Virus record (IMG/VR): IMGVR_UViG_3300043466_003213
Coordinates: 1 to 50,034 of that record
Reading direction: 5' to 3' (one strand)
Source: a virus
DNA length: 50,034 nucleotides
The first letter of the stretch is position 1. Every line of letters begins with the position of its first letter. A program made the position numbers and the translations under genes. A model generated the notes under the pieces. It made no database searches, was not told the DNA's origin, and was given only the letters and a program-made list of their open reading frames with translations. Below, piece after piece: positions 1 through 14,330 of this stretch.

Positions 1-543
1 AACAAGGTTTTTAATTTTCATAACAGCAGTAATACCTAAAAGAAACAAGGCAACGGCAAATAGCCCTGTCAGCATTTGAAGCCGATTGCTATGCCCGCCT
101 TCAGTGTTTGATAAATCTATCCAGTACTTACTACCTTCAAACTGTTTGTTATATGGCTCGTATAAAGCATCCATATAGGGTTTGCATTCTGGCAATTGCT
201 TTTTGGGGTCTTCAATAAAACAAGGCATTGCAAATTCATACAATTCGCTAGAACCGTTAAATGTTTTTATGTCGCTATAAATATCATCAAGACTGACGCC
301 GTCAATTAGTACTCGGACTTGCTTGTCTTTCCACACAGTTAGGTCGTCTCTGTATTTGACCTCTGAAGTAATCCACATTCTGTCTGCCTCTGACAAACTC
401 AGTTGGTATTCAGAGTTAGCGTCCGCCGACCTTCCTCCATGCAGGGACGATTGAATTGCTGTCCAGGCTGCAGTTGTTGAAACCAGACCAAGCATGACAA
501 CAATTAAAAGGTCGCCTGAAAATTTTTGAATAATCTTATTCAT
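1..543 (-). CDS. Membrane protein of unknown function, 3' end cut by window edge
   Basis: An open frame runs from an ATG at 543 (MNKIIQKFSGDLL) to the left edge without a stop, so at least 181 residues are seen. A hydrophobic segment lies at about residues 10-30 (LLIVVMLGLVSTTAAW), followed by about 120 polar residues with two Cys (in PCF and ECKP) and a second hydrophobic segment near the window edge (LFAVALFLLGITAV). This suggests two membrane passes with an extracytoplasmic loop. It lies 14 bp downstream of the oxygenase gene on the same strand, so probably in the same transcript. I do not recognise the family. Confidence 0.75.
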   Translation of the reverse strand, partial: MNKIIQKFSGDLLIVVMLGLVSTTAAWTAIQSSLHGGRSADANSEYQLSLSEADRMWITSEVKYRDDLTVWKDKQVRVLIDGVSLDDIYSDIKTFNGSSELYEFAMPCFIEDPKKQLPECKPYMDALYEPYNKQFEGSKYWIDLSNTEGGHSNRLQMLTGLFAVALFLLGITAVMKIKNLV

Positions 544-557
544 TTGTACGTTACCAA

Positions 558-1175
558 TCAGGAGTTAGAATAATCTGCGTATACTACGAACGAGCTAAGA
601 ATAAGTTTATCGCTAGACATCGGAACCATTGCTTGGTGAGGATAGGACCAGTGAGTTGGGAAAATAGCAACAGAGCCTTTAGTCGGTTTAACATTGACAT
701 CTTGATGTCTAAAGTATGTTTCTCCGCCTTCTTCTACGGTGTTTACATACGCAACTATCGCAAGAACTCTATCGGCAACGTGCGGAGACCAGCATTCACC
801 GTCAATATGCTCTCGGTAGTAGCCTTCGCCTTTTTTGTAACCTTGCCATAGATAGCCGGTGTCAATCAAGTTTGGGCACTTTTTTATCCAGTCGTACTCT
901 TCTACATACATAGAAACTGCGACTTTCATTGATTCATAGATTTTTTTATCAAACTCGTTATATGTTTGTTTTTGTTTTTCAGAAAAAGTGCTGGCAGTTT
1001 GCGCGAAGTCAAGAGTCTTTTTTGTGTCAGGGTAGAAGCCACCGGAAGTTTTGCCTTCAGTAGCACAGTCTATATTGGAGTAGTAGAAGTCCCATATGCC
1101 GTCGCACAGTTCGTCGCTAAGCGCATTATGATACACCCAGATTGCATCTGATATTTGCTCTGCTCTAATACTCAT
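558..1175 (-). CDS. 2OG-Fe(II) oxygenase, prolyl 4-hydroxylase-like
   Basis: 205 residues. The C-terminal half has the double-stranded beta-helix signature of the P4H-like 2OG-Fe(II) dioxygenases: iron ligands H123-x-D125 (REHIDGE) and H180 (YPHQ), the 2-oxoglutarate-binding Lys at 190, and the typical GGETYF strand at 150-155. Family members hydroxylate proline or other residues using 2-oxoglutarate and O2. Such genes are frequent in tailed phages, usually with unknown substrate. Here the gene sits on the same strand as, and near, a very long collagen-like fibre gene (5313-11663), which makes that fibre a candidate substrate; this is inference. Confidence 0.85.
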   Translation of the reverse strand: MSIRAEQISDAIWVYHNALSDELCDGIWDFYYSNIDCATEGKTSGGFYPDTKKTLDFAQTASTFSEKQKQTYNEFDKKIYESMKVAVSMYVEEYDWIKKCPNLIDTGYLWQGYKKGEGYYREHIDGECWSPHVADRVLAIVAYVNTVEEGGETYFRHQDVNVKPTKGSVAIFPTHWSYPHQAMVPMSSDKLILSSFVVYADYSNS

Positions 1176-1201
1176 TTGTTATTGTCTTTTCTTAGGTTGC
1201 T

Positions 1202-1948
1202 CTATCTGGCTCCGTGCTCCCAGAGCGCTGGCTTTCCTACTATATTGTACCAGCACCAGGCGTCAAAATCAAGACTCATATCAGGAATTGTGAAAATATC
1301 TGAGCGCTCTCTTGCTGCTGAATCGCCTTTTAGAAATTTTGCGACTCGCTGCTCAGGCACTTCATCCCATAACCAATTTCTTATTGAATCTGGCATTTCC
1401 AATTCTTGAAGAATTTCGTAAGCTAAAGTTGAGTACGTGTCTCTGCACTCAAGCTCAAGATAGCACCATTCCCACTCTAGCATGAGACGAAACAGCTCTT
1501 GAAGTGTTTTACCTAAGTTTTCAGAATAATGAAAATCACGATCTTCAAGCTCTTTACTGTTTAGTCGAAGATAGACAATAAATCCTTTATATCCTTGAAT
1601 TGGTAAACGAAGAACTCTCGTGTTATTTAGCGAAGCAACGTGACTATTTGTTGTGGGGTATACCGGATCTGTGCTTCCGCAAAGTAGACATATTCCTGTT
1701 CTCTCATCGGTTTCATGAAGTGCAGTAGGCTTTGGTTTATTTTTTGGCGCTTGTGCGTCACATCTGGGAGTCATTGAAGCACTTACGCCTTCAAGATCAA
1801 CTATTTCTGGCTTAAACTCGTAGTCATAAACAGATTTAATAAAAGCAAAATAGCCGCGCTCATCTTCTCTTGTACCAGGTATTTTGTAGTAAACTCCAAA
1901 CTGCTCAACGCCTTTTGGCTCATCGCGCAAGTACGATCTTTCTGTCAT
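1202..1948 (-). CDS. Unknown protein, paralogue of its upstream neighbour
   Basis: 248 residues from ATG 1948, whose ATG overlaps the TGA of the preceding gene (ATGA), so translation is probably coupled; a longer in-frame start at 2002 would overlap that gene by 58 bp and is less likely. It aligns along its whole length with the 1945-2718 product: shared GYFAFI, RCDA, PTALHE, G-x-C-x-x-CGS, TTNSH, GFI, LQELF-LMLEWEW, YEILQE, AKFLKG, TIPDM and AWCW. The CLLCGS motif with RCDA could bind zinc. No family recognised. It may be a virion-associated or assembly factor given the fibre context (inference). Confidence 0.8.
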   Translation of the reverse strand: MTERSYLRDEPKGVEQFGVYYKIPGTREDERGYFAFIKSVYDYEFKPEIVDLEGVSASMTPRCDAQAPKNKPKPTALHETDERTGICLLCGSTDPVYPTTNSHVASLNNTRVLRLPIQGYKGFIVYLRLNSKELEDRDFHYSENLGKTLQELFRLMLEWEWCYLELECRDTYSTLAYEILQELEMPDSIRNWLWDEVPEQRVAKFLKGDSAARERSDIFTIPDMSLDFDAWCWYNIVGKPALWEHGAR

Positions 1949-2718
1949 CGTGACCCGTACTTCCAGAGTTGCGGTGCAAACACCACTTGATGCCAGCACC
2001 AAGCTTCAAAGTCTGGATGCATATCTGGAATAGTAGAAGTATCAGGTCTGGCTCTTGCGTCTAAGTTGCCTTTTAAGAACTTAGCGACATGCATATCTGG
2101 TAATTCATTCCACACCCAGTCTCTAATACTTTCTGGAACTTGCATTTCTTGCAGTATTTCATAGCAAAGTTTCGCGCAAACATCTTCAGAGTCTAAGTTT
2201 AAGTGTACCCACTCCCATTCAAGCATGAGCTTAAACAACTCTTGAAGTGTTCTTGTGACATTAGGATTTGTGTATACTTCGGTTTCTTCAATTTCTGCGT
2301 TGTTTAGTTCTAAATACGCGATAAACCCTTTTGGAGTATGAAAAGGAATTCTTAAAGTAGTTGCATTGCTTAAGGACGCGTAGTGGCTGTTAGTTGTGCC
2401 GTAAATTGGTTTGTCACTTCCACAAAACGCGCAAAGACCTGTTTCTTCATTTTCTTCATGAAGCGCTGTCGGCATTGGCATTGCCTTTGGCGCTGAAGCA
2501 TCGCATCTTGTTGACAATCTTTGTTCATCATTGGCAATATGACTAACGTCTTCTTCATAAAAGCGATGATTATACATAGCTCTAATAAAAGCAAAATACC
2601 CGTGCGTGTCGTTTCCAGACCCTGGCAATTTATAAAGTCGCCCTACGCCATAGCTATGCGATGGCTCATATCGCAAATAATGAGGATCTTCATTCCAAGT
2701 AGGTATTTGCTCTTCCAT
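1945..2718 (-). CDS. Unknown protein, first member of a tandem pair
   Basis: 257 residues, ATG at 2718. It has the same domain order as the next gene: N-terminal YFAFIRAMY region, central Cys motif (RCDA...CAFCGS), a strand-rich middle, the acidic Trp-rich LMLEWEW helix, and a C-terminal TIPDMHPDFEAWCW block. It shares perhaps 45-50 per cent of positions with its neighbour by eye, so this is an old tandem duplication. It follows the 2735-3538 collar gene after 16 bp. No function can be assigned from sequence alone. Confidence 0.8.
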   Translation of the reverse strand: MEEQIPTWNEDPHYLRYEPSHSYGVGRLYKLPGSGNDTHGYFAFIRAMYNHRFYEEDVSHIANDEQRLSTRCDASAPKAMPMPTALHEENEETGLCAFCGSDKPIYGTTNSHYASLSNATTLRIPFHTPKGFIAYLELNNAEIEETEVYTNPNVTRTLQELFKLMLEWEWVHLNLDSEDVCAKLCYEILQEMQVPESIRDWVWNELPDMHVAKFLKGNLDARARPDTSTIPDMHPDFEAWCWHQVVFAPQLWKYGSR

Positions 2719-2734
2719 AATTTGTCTTTCTTTC

Positions 2735-3538
2735 TTAATACTTGATGATAAAGTAAATGGACTGCTTATTCACTGTGTGCGTATGATTTGCGCCCGAAGC
2801 ATTGCTCCCAATACTTACCGTGTTCCAGTTGTGACTGTGCGCATTAGGTACGTACGTATCGTAGGCATGGTCATGCCCATGAGACACTGCGCCTAGATTA
2901 TGTTTATGGTTATGCGCTGTGTTTTCCACGTTGTGAGTGCCGTGGCCAACGTTATTAGTTGCATTGCTCGTGTTTCCACGCAGATAGTTGTGTTGGTGCG
3001 TATTGCTTGGGCCGCCCGTATTGTGACTATGGTTCCATGAAGCTGTTGCAAGATTATGAGTGTGAGTATTTGCATTGCCAGTGTCATGGCTGTGGTCTTG
3101 CTGCGTAGTGCCGTTGCTCCCATACGTTGAAGACGTGTAGTTATGTAAATGCGAAGTTGAAGCTGATCCGAACAACGCTGTTGTCGTGCCCAGAGAGTCT
3201 CCAGCTGCACGACCAACAGGCGTAACGAACGAAGTAGAAGAAGTTAAGTCTGGCACATTCCAACTAGTGCTAACAGATCCTCCGTACGAAATACCAATCA
3301 CATCGCGCAGTCTTGTGTACGCAGACCACGAGTATGAAGCGCCATTACAAAGAAGCCATCCAGCCGGCGGCGTAGCAGTTCCTGCCCACATTTCAATACT
3401 ACCGACAGGCACAATGTCATACGGTGAGTAAGAAGTGCTGTCGTAAATAAGCGACTGCCCGTCTACTGCGCCTGCTGGAGAAATAATATAAGAATCTACT
3501 TCTGCGTCAGCGGATACTTTAAAGTCTTTTTCGCTCAT
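2735..3538 (-). CDS. Tail-collar / HxH needle fibre protein (third of three)
   Basis: 267 residues. Residues about 40-110 match the phage tail collar domain (GSIEMWAGTATPPAGWLLCNGASYS ... VPDL). The rest is a low-complexity His/Asn/Thr/Ser/Gly region with about ten HxH-type motifs (HLHN, HSHD, HTHN, HSHN, HQHN, HKHN, HGHDH) and a short hydrophobic end (IYFIIKY). In T4 gp37, HxH motifs coordinate Fe(II) inside a trimeric needle and in gp12 zinc; a metal-stapled trimeric fibre tip is therefore likely. One of three tandem paralogues, separated from the next by a single base. Confidence 0.85.
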   Translation of the reverse strand: MSEKDFKVSADAEVDSYIISPAGAVDGQSLIYDSTSYSPYDIVPVGSIEMWAGTATPPAGWLLCNGASYSWSAYTRLRDVIGISYGGSVSTSWNVPDLTSSTSFVTPVGRAAGDSLGTTTALFGSASTSHLHNYTSSTYGSNGTTQQDHSHDTGNANTHTHNLATASWNHSHNTGGPSNTHQHNYLRGNTSNATNNVGHGTHNVENTAHNHKHNLGAVSHGHDHAYDTYVPNAHSHNWNTVSIGSNASGANHTHTVNKQSIYFIIKY

Positions 3539-3539
3539 T

Positions 3540-4418
3540 TTATTGGTGCCTAATAATGAAGTAAAAACCAGAAGTATTTATACTATGCGAATGAGACACA
3601 TTTTGGGCAGCTAAAGTTGCTTGAAATGAGTGCGAATGCACTGAGTTTGTTGACGGTCCGCCTGTTCCATGCGTATGAGTGCCAGAGTTTGAGTTGTGAG
3701 CGTGATTAGTAGTTGACTGCCCAGTACCGTGCTGATGGTTAGCGTTAATACCGCTACTTTCTACGAAGTTGCCGTTACCTGACAAGTAGTTATGCGCGTG
3801 CGCCAAGTTTGCGTTGCTTGTGTTGTGGTTATGCTCACCACCAGACGTCGCGTTTACCTGGTCAAAAGAGTGATTATGGTTGTCCGTTGCTGCGTTTGCA
3901 TTATGAGCGTGGGACAATGTTGAGCTTGTTGTCGAGTTTGCAACAAAACTGTTTCCTGTAGTATGCGTGTGACCAGTTGTGGCGTCGGCGCCTGTAGCAG
4001 CTGTATTTGTTGTCGCTGTTTGAAGAAAAACGCCCGCGTTTGCCACGTCATTTGCATCATCAATACCCAGAACAACAGGGTACGCTTTTCCAGCAGCGTT
4101 AAAAGACGGCAGACCAAATGTAGATCCATTCGGAGAAACCGTAAATCTATTTCCAATTACTGCGTAAAGTCTTGCGTATGTTGTTTGACTTAAGTCTTGT
4201 CGGCCGTCACAGATAAGATAGTCATCAGGCACCGTTGGGCTTGTTGACCCGCTTGCCCACATTCGCACCACTCCAACGGGGATGTTGCCATCTGAAGAAA
4301 CGTACGATCCGCTTGAAGAAGAAAAAACAACACCGCCTGAAGAAGACGCAGAGCTAAGATCTATTTTGACATCGTCAATTACAATGCCATTTTCTACTTT
4401 AAAGTCTTTAATGCTCAT
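3540..4418 (-). CDS. Tail-collar / HxH needle fibre protein (second of three)
   Basis: 292 residues. An N-terminal leader (MSIKDFKVENGIVIDDVKI) resembles those of the two neighbours. A tail-collar domain follows (IPVGVVRMWASG ... DDYLICDGR), then a long His-rich segment with regularly spaced HTH, HAH, HNH, HSH and HQH motifs, and a C-terminal hydrophobic SGFYFIIRHQ. It differs from the flanking copies mainly in the His-rich region, as expected if these segments diversify by slippage or recombination. The role is probably a fibre or receptor-binding part of the virion. Confidence 0.85.
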   Translation of the reverse strand: MSIKDFKVENGIVIDDVKIDLSSASSSGGVVFSSSSGSYVSSDGNIPVGVVRMWASGSTSPTVPDDYLICDGRQDLSQTTYARLYAVIGNRFTVSPNGSTFGLPSFNAAGKAYPVVLGIDDANDVANAGVFLQTATTNTAATGADATTGHTHTTGNSFVANSTTSSTLSHAHNANAATDNHNHSFDQVNATSGGEHNHNTSNANLAHAHNYLSGNGNFVESSGINANHQHGTGQSTTNHAHNSNSGTHTHGTGGPSTNSVHSHSFQATLAAQNVSHSHSINTSGFYFIIRHQ

Positions 4419-4420
4419 AG

Positions 4421-5305
4421 CTATACACCGTGCTGTGCTTTAATGATAAAGAAAACTCTAACTGCTGAAAATCCGCTAGAGTGCTGATGTGACGAGTTAT
4501 TCATTGTCTGATTGGCGTCTGAAGTAGAAACTGTGACAGTGTGAGTATGGTTTAAACTTGTAGCATTGCCCTGATGCGTATGCGCTAAACTATTTGCACC
4601 AAGGTTTGCAGTATTTCCTGCGTGCGAATGATTCATTGACTCTGTGCTTATGTTGTGTGTGTGATTTGAGTCTGAACCAACAAAACTTGCGCCAACGTTG
4701 CCTTGCTTATGCTGGTGAGTGTGCTGGCCAGCGGCAAACAGTACGTGAGTGCCAGTTGAGCTCGATTCTCCAGAAGCTCCATGATTATGACCGGAGTTTC
4801 CAGTTGTGACGTTGTGCGTGTGATTAAGAAATTCACCGGCGCCGTTGCCCCATTCGCTTGAGTTATGTCCAGAAGTATGAGTGTGCGAACTTAGTGTGGT
4901 TGAATCAGTGCTAGAAGACAAAGTATTTGGCGCGTCAGTATTTGTTTGAATGTGTCCAATAGGTAGTTTTTCAGTCAAGTTTGGCAACCTAAAATGACTA
5001 GTTCCTGCACCGCCAGAGCCATTTGTGCGTGCTCCGTACCTTGTCCCTACGACAGTATCAAGATCTGGGTAAGAAGAAACCGCTGTTTCGCTACCGTCGC
5101 AAAGAAGCCATCCGGTTGGTACATTTGTTTTTGAACCGTCAATTAGCCCTGTGTACATTACTACAGTTCCGATAGGCGTTTCTCTTTTTGCTGTAACCGT
5201 GTTGCCTACGCGGTGCAGCGATGAGCCTAGCTGCGTTGCTGAAAGATCTACTGTGACGTCATCGACAACTATTGAGCCGTTGACTGCAAAATTTTTCTCG
5301 GCCAT
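4421..5305 (-). CDS. Tail-collar / HxH needle fibre protein (first of three)
   Basis: 294 residues. It has an N-terminal NFAVNGSIVVDDVTVDLS leader, a tail-collar domain at about 40-115 (PIGTVVMYTGLIDG ... GWLLCDGSET ... FRLPNL), then HTH, HNH, HTHQHK, HTHN, HSHA and HQH motifs and a C-terminal VFFIIKAQHGV. Like its neighbours it should form an elongated metal-binding trimer. It starts 7 bp after the stop of the collagen-like fibre gene, so the four fibre genes are probably one transcript. Confidence 0.85.
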   Translation of the reverse strand: MAEKNFAVNGSIVVDDVTVDLSATQLGSSLHRVGNTVTAKRETPIGTVVMYTGLIDGSKTNVPTGWLLCDGSETAVSSYPDLDTVVGTRYGARTNGSGGAGTSHFRLPNLTEKLPIGHIQTNTDAPNTLSSSTDSTTLSSHTHTSGHNSSEWGNGAGEFLNHTHNVTTGNSGHNHGASGESSSTGTHVLFAAGQHTHQHKQGNVGASFVGSDSNHTHNISTESMNHSHAGNTANLGANSLAHTHQGNATSLNHTHTVTVSTSDANQTMNNSSHQHSSGFSAVRVFFIIKAQHGV

Positions 5306-5312
5306 GAGTCAA

Positions 5313-11669
<6,357 letters not shown>

Positions 11670-11690
11670 TCAACTCAATTTTCTGTAATG

Positions 11691-11716
11691 AATAAGTGCC
11701 CCTCAAGGCGCTTATT
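11691..11716 (-). terminator. Hairpin between two fibre genes
   Basis: AATAAGTGCC (11691-11700) and GGCGCTTATT (11707-11716) pair with one mismatch around a 6-nt loop, just downstream of the 11719-13062 gene in the direction of transcription. No long U-run follows, so it may attenuate or process the fibre transcript rather than end it. Confidence 0.45.
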
Positions 11717-11718
11717 GT

Positions 11719-13062
11719 TTATCCGGTTACAACTACCCTGTATGAATTGCTTGCAGGGATAGCAGAAAATGAAATTGTAACATTGTTTGTGTCGGTACGG
11801 ACTACATCTGTTACAACAGTTTCGTATGTTGGAGACGCGCCGGTATCGTACACTTGCACGGTAACGTCTCTTGTACCAAGACCGTGCTGAACTGTGTAAG
11901 AAGTGTTTGTGCCGTCTCCGATTGTTAGTGCAACTGTACGAGAAAGTACTGGAGCAGAAACACCAGCACCTTGTGTACCGCCGGCAGCAAGATTTGTGCG
12001 CGCGTCGCCTGCTGTTGACGCTCCGGTACCGCCGTGAGCAACACCAACGTCTGTGCCTTCCCAGGTGCCTGTCCCGATTGTGCCCAGTGTTGTAATTGAA
12101 GTCTGACCAACGTAAGTAGAGGCAATGTCTACGGCGTCTGAGGTGACGCTAATGCGATCCGCGGTACCGACAACGTCGATTGTGTTTCCTGTTTTTGTAA
12201 GACCATTGCCAGCAATGCTTTGGCCAGCAGACGAAAACTGAACAAACGTTAAGTTTGTTACTCCGAGGTTGATTGTCCCATCAGTTGTTAAAACCCAGCC
12301 GGAGTCTGACCACGCTGTGCCTTGTTCAACAAAAACAAACAACCCAGGTGTAACTTCGTCTCCCGAATTAGCATCGGCTGTTCGTGTAAGTACCCAGGGG
12401 GTGCTGCCGTCGCCAACTGTTGTTACTTCGTAAATTCCGTTAAACGGTGCATTTGTAGAAGTTTCGTTTTTAACAAGGATTCGATCTAAAGTGCTAGGAG
12501 TTGCACTGTCAATCGATAGTGCGCCATTTGCTGATGCGGTCAATACGCCTGTTGTGTGAGTAAAGGATGGAAGAGCCGCATTGGTTGCAAGTTTTACTGA
12601 CTGCTTAGCGTCAAGACCAGAGCGTGCTGCGTCTACGTATGCTTTGTTAGCAGCGTCAAGATCCGCAGATGGAGCAGCGACTTGCAAACGTCCATTGGAG
12701 TCTCTCTTGGCAAGAGTACCGCCGGTGCTTGACGATGTTGCAGCATTTAAAAGACTAAAGAAAGTATCAGATAGTAAACCAGCTGAATCAGCATCAGCAA
12801 GATTAAGAGTCAGCGTTATTGCACCATTTGACTCAGTAACTGTAAGAGCTTCAGCAATCCCTGCGCCACCGCCAGAGCTGATGCTGTGAATCATTTTTCG
12901 CCATGCTGAACCTGAGTACACTTTAATAGTGTCTTCGGTAGTATTATAAATTAACCGACCTTCAAACAAGTCCGTTGACGGGTCAGTTCCTACTTTTTCG
13001 AATGTACCGTTAAGAATCTGATTCTGCGTTAGGTTTAAGTTTGTAAGAAACTTAGTTGCCAT
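11719..13062 (-). CDS. Phage fibre / structural protein
   Basis: 447 residues, ATG 13062 with AGGAG upstream. The N-terminus (MATKFLTNLNLTQNQILNG) and a middle part with LDAANKAYVDAARSGLDAKQSVK, GIYEVT and WVLTRTADANSGDEVTPG are typical of actinophage and cyanophage fibre or baseplate-distal proteins; the GTGTWEGTDVGVAHGGTGASTAGDARTNL segment is shared with the C-terminal part of the giant fibre. The C-terminal 70 residues (LTIGDGTNTSYTVQHGLGTRDVTVQVYD) form a beta-sandwich-type end seen in many tail fibres. Probably part of the same fibre assembly. Confidence 0.85.
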   Translation of the reverse strand: MATKFLTNLNLTQNQILNGTFEKVGTDPSTDLFEGRLIYNTTEDTIKVYSGSAWRKMIHSISSGGGAGIAEALTVTESNGAITLTLNLADADSAGLLSDTFFSLLNAATSSSTGGTLAKRDSNGRLQVAAPSADLDAANKAYVDAARSGLDAKQSVKLATNAALPSFTHTTGVLTASANGALSIDSATPSTLDRILVKNETSTNAPFNGIYEVTTVGDGSTPWVLTRTADANSGDEVTPGLFVFVEQGTAWSDSGWVLTTDGTINLGVTNLTFVQFSSAGQSIAGNGLTKTGNTIDVVGTADRISVTSDAVDIASTYVGQTSITTLGTIGTGTWEGTDVGVAHGGTGASTAGDARTNLAAGGTQGAGVSAPVLSRTVALTIGDGTNTSYTVQHGLGTRDVTVQVYDTGASPTYETVVTDVVRTDTNNVTISFSAIPASNSYRVVVTG

Positions 13063-13090
13063 ATTAATGTACTCCTATTCCTAACCAGAC

Positions 13091-14266
13091 TTACGTAAGG
13101 TAGGCAAATCCTGAAAATGGTGCCGTAAACAAGATAGTTATCGACGTATTACTATTGTACCGTATTTCTCCAATGACGACAGTTCCAGCGCTATCAACTA
13201 CCATGATAGAAGGCCTACCGCCCAAGGCATGAGTAACATTCCAAGTGTCTGATGCTACCGCTTGTGTGTGGATAAAACGCTGTGCTCCAAGCTGCGACGG
13301 TACGTAGAATGGGCTAGAAGGCCATTCTCCATTTACTTTTGGCCCGTAAAAAGCGCCGTCAACTGCATCAATGTAAATATCGCCGTCAAATCCTACAGTT
13401 GAAACTGGTTCTCCTTCTCCAGAAATAACTCCAGGACCTCTTGGTCCAATAGATCCTTGACTTGATAAAGTGCTTCCCGTCAAAATCGGCTCTGATAATG
13501 AGCCGCTAAGGCTAATGTCACTTAAAAGATCAACTGGCGAGCCGTCCCCATATGGCAGAAAAGCGTAAAAATTTTGCGGTTTAACTCCGTAAAGTCGCAC
13601 ACTTACTATGTATGCCCAACCTGACGGCGAAAGTAGTGCGTTGTCAGTAGTTGGAAGATCAATTTCAAAGAATCCGCTAGTGTCAAGAATCGCAGTAAGG
13701 GTGCCTTCAACCACCACTGCGTCGTTTGCATCAACGATGCGGCTACTCGGTGTAAAGGTTACTCGTCCTCGGGCGGACTCTCCATCAGCGGTGACGTACA
13801 GACCAGTGACAGTTCTTGTAATAATGTCATTTGGCCACTCATCATTTTCACTTGACAAAGGGCCAGAGTACTCTGAAATGCCGCTACTTTGTGGCGCAGA
13901 AATTGCTATAGTACTTGTAAGCGAGCTATCAGAAGTTCTATTTGTGGCAATATCAACTGTTGAGCCATTTCCGTACGGTAAAAACGCATAGAAACTTTTT
14001 GGTTTAACTCCGTGAAGTCTTACATTTACTTTGTAGGCCCAGCCTGATGGAGACAATAGTGCATTATCAGTAGTCGGCAAGTCTAGCTCAAACTGTCCGT
14101 TTTCGTCCAGTATCGCGACAATCGTATCTTCAACCACTACTGCATCATCTGCATCGACGACAGTTGTTGAAGGTGTGAAAGTTATTCGCCCTTTTGCTGG
14201 TTCTCCGGCAGCAGTTAAGTACGTGCCGGCAACAGTGCGTGTTATTACATCATTAGGCCAAGGCAC
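13091..14266 (-). CDS. Tail fibre-like protein with internal duplication
   Basis: 391 residues, GTG start (CCTTGGCCTAAT follows) with GGAG 11 nt upstream. Two copies of a roughly 100-residue domain occur: residues 1-100 (WPNDVITRTVAGTYLTAAGE ... FYAFLPYG) and about 143-245 (WPNDIITRTVTGLYVTADGE ... FYAFLPYG). A collagen-like GSIGPRGPG fragment follows, then IYIDAVDGAFYGPKVNGEWPSS, a segment common in phage fibres, and a C-terminal NVTHALGGRPSIMVVDSAG end resembling that of the neighbouring fibre protein. A virion fibre or adaptor role is likely. Confidence 0.8.
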   Translation of the reverse strand: MPWPNDVITRTVAGTYLTAAGEPAKGRITFTPSTTVVDADDAVVVEDTIVAILDENGQFELDLPTTDNALLSPSGWAYKVNVRLHGVKPKSFYAFLPYGNGSTVDIATNRTSDSSLTSTIAISAPQSSGISEYSGPLSSENDEWPNDIITRTVTGLYVTADGESARGRVTFTPSSRIVDANDAVVVEGTLTAILDTSGFFEIDLPTTDNALLSPSGWAYIVSVRLYGVKPQNFYAFLPYGDGSPVDLLSDISLSGSLSEPILTGSTLSSQGSIGPRGPGVISGEGEPVSTVGFDGDIYIDAVDGAFYGPKVNGEWPSSPFYVPSQLGAQRFIHTQAVASDTWNVTHALGGRPSIMVVDSAGTVVIGEIRYNSNTSITILFTAPFSGFAYLT

Positions 14267-14330
14267 AGCTACAAAATCTCCAGTCTACAACAAGGAAATT
14301 TTATCAAAAGAACACAGGTTGGATTATGCT

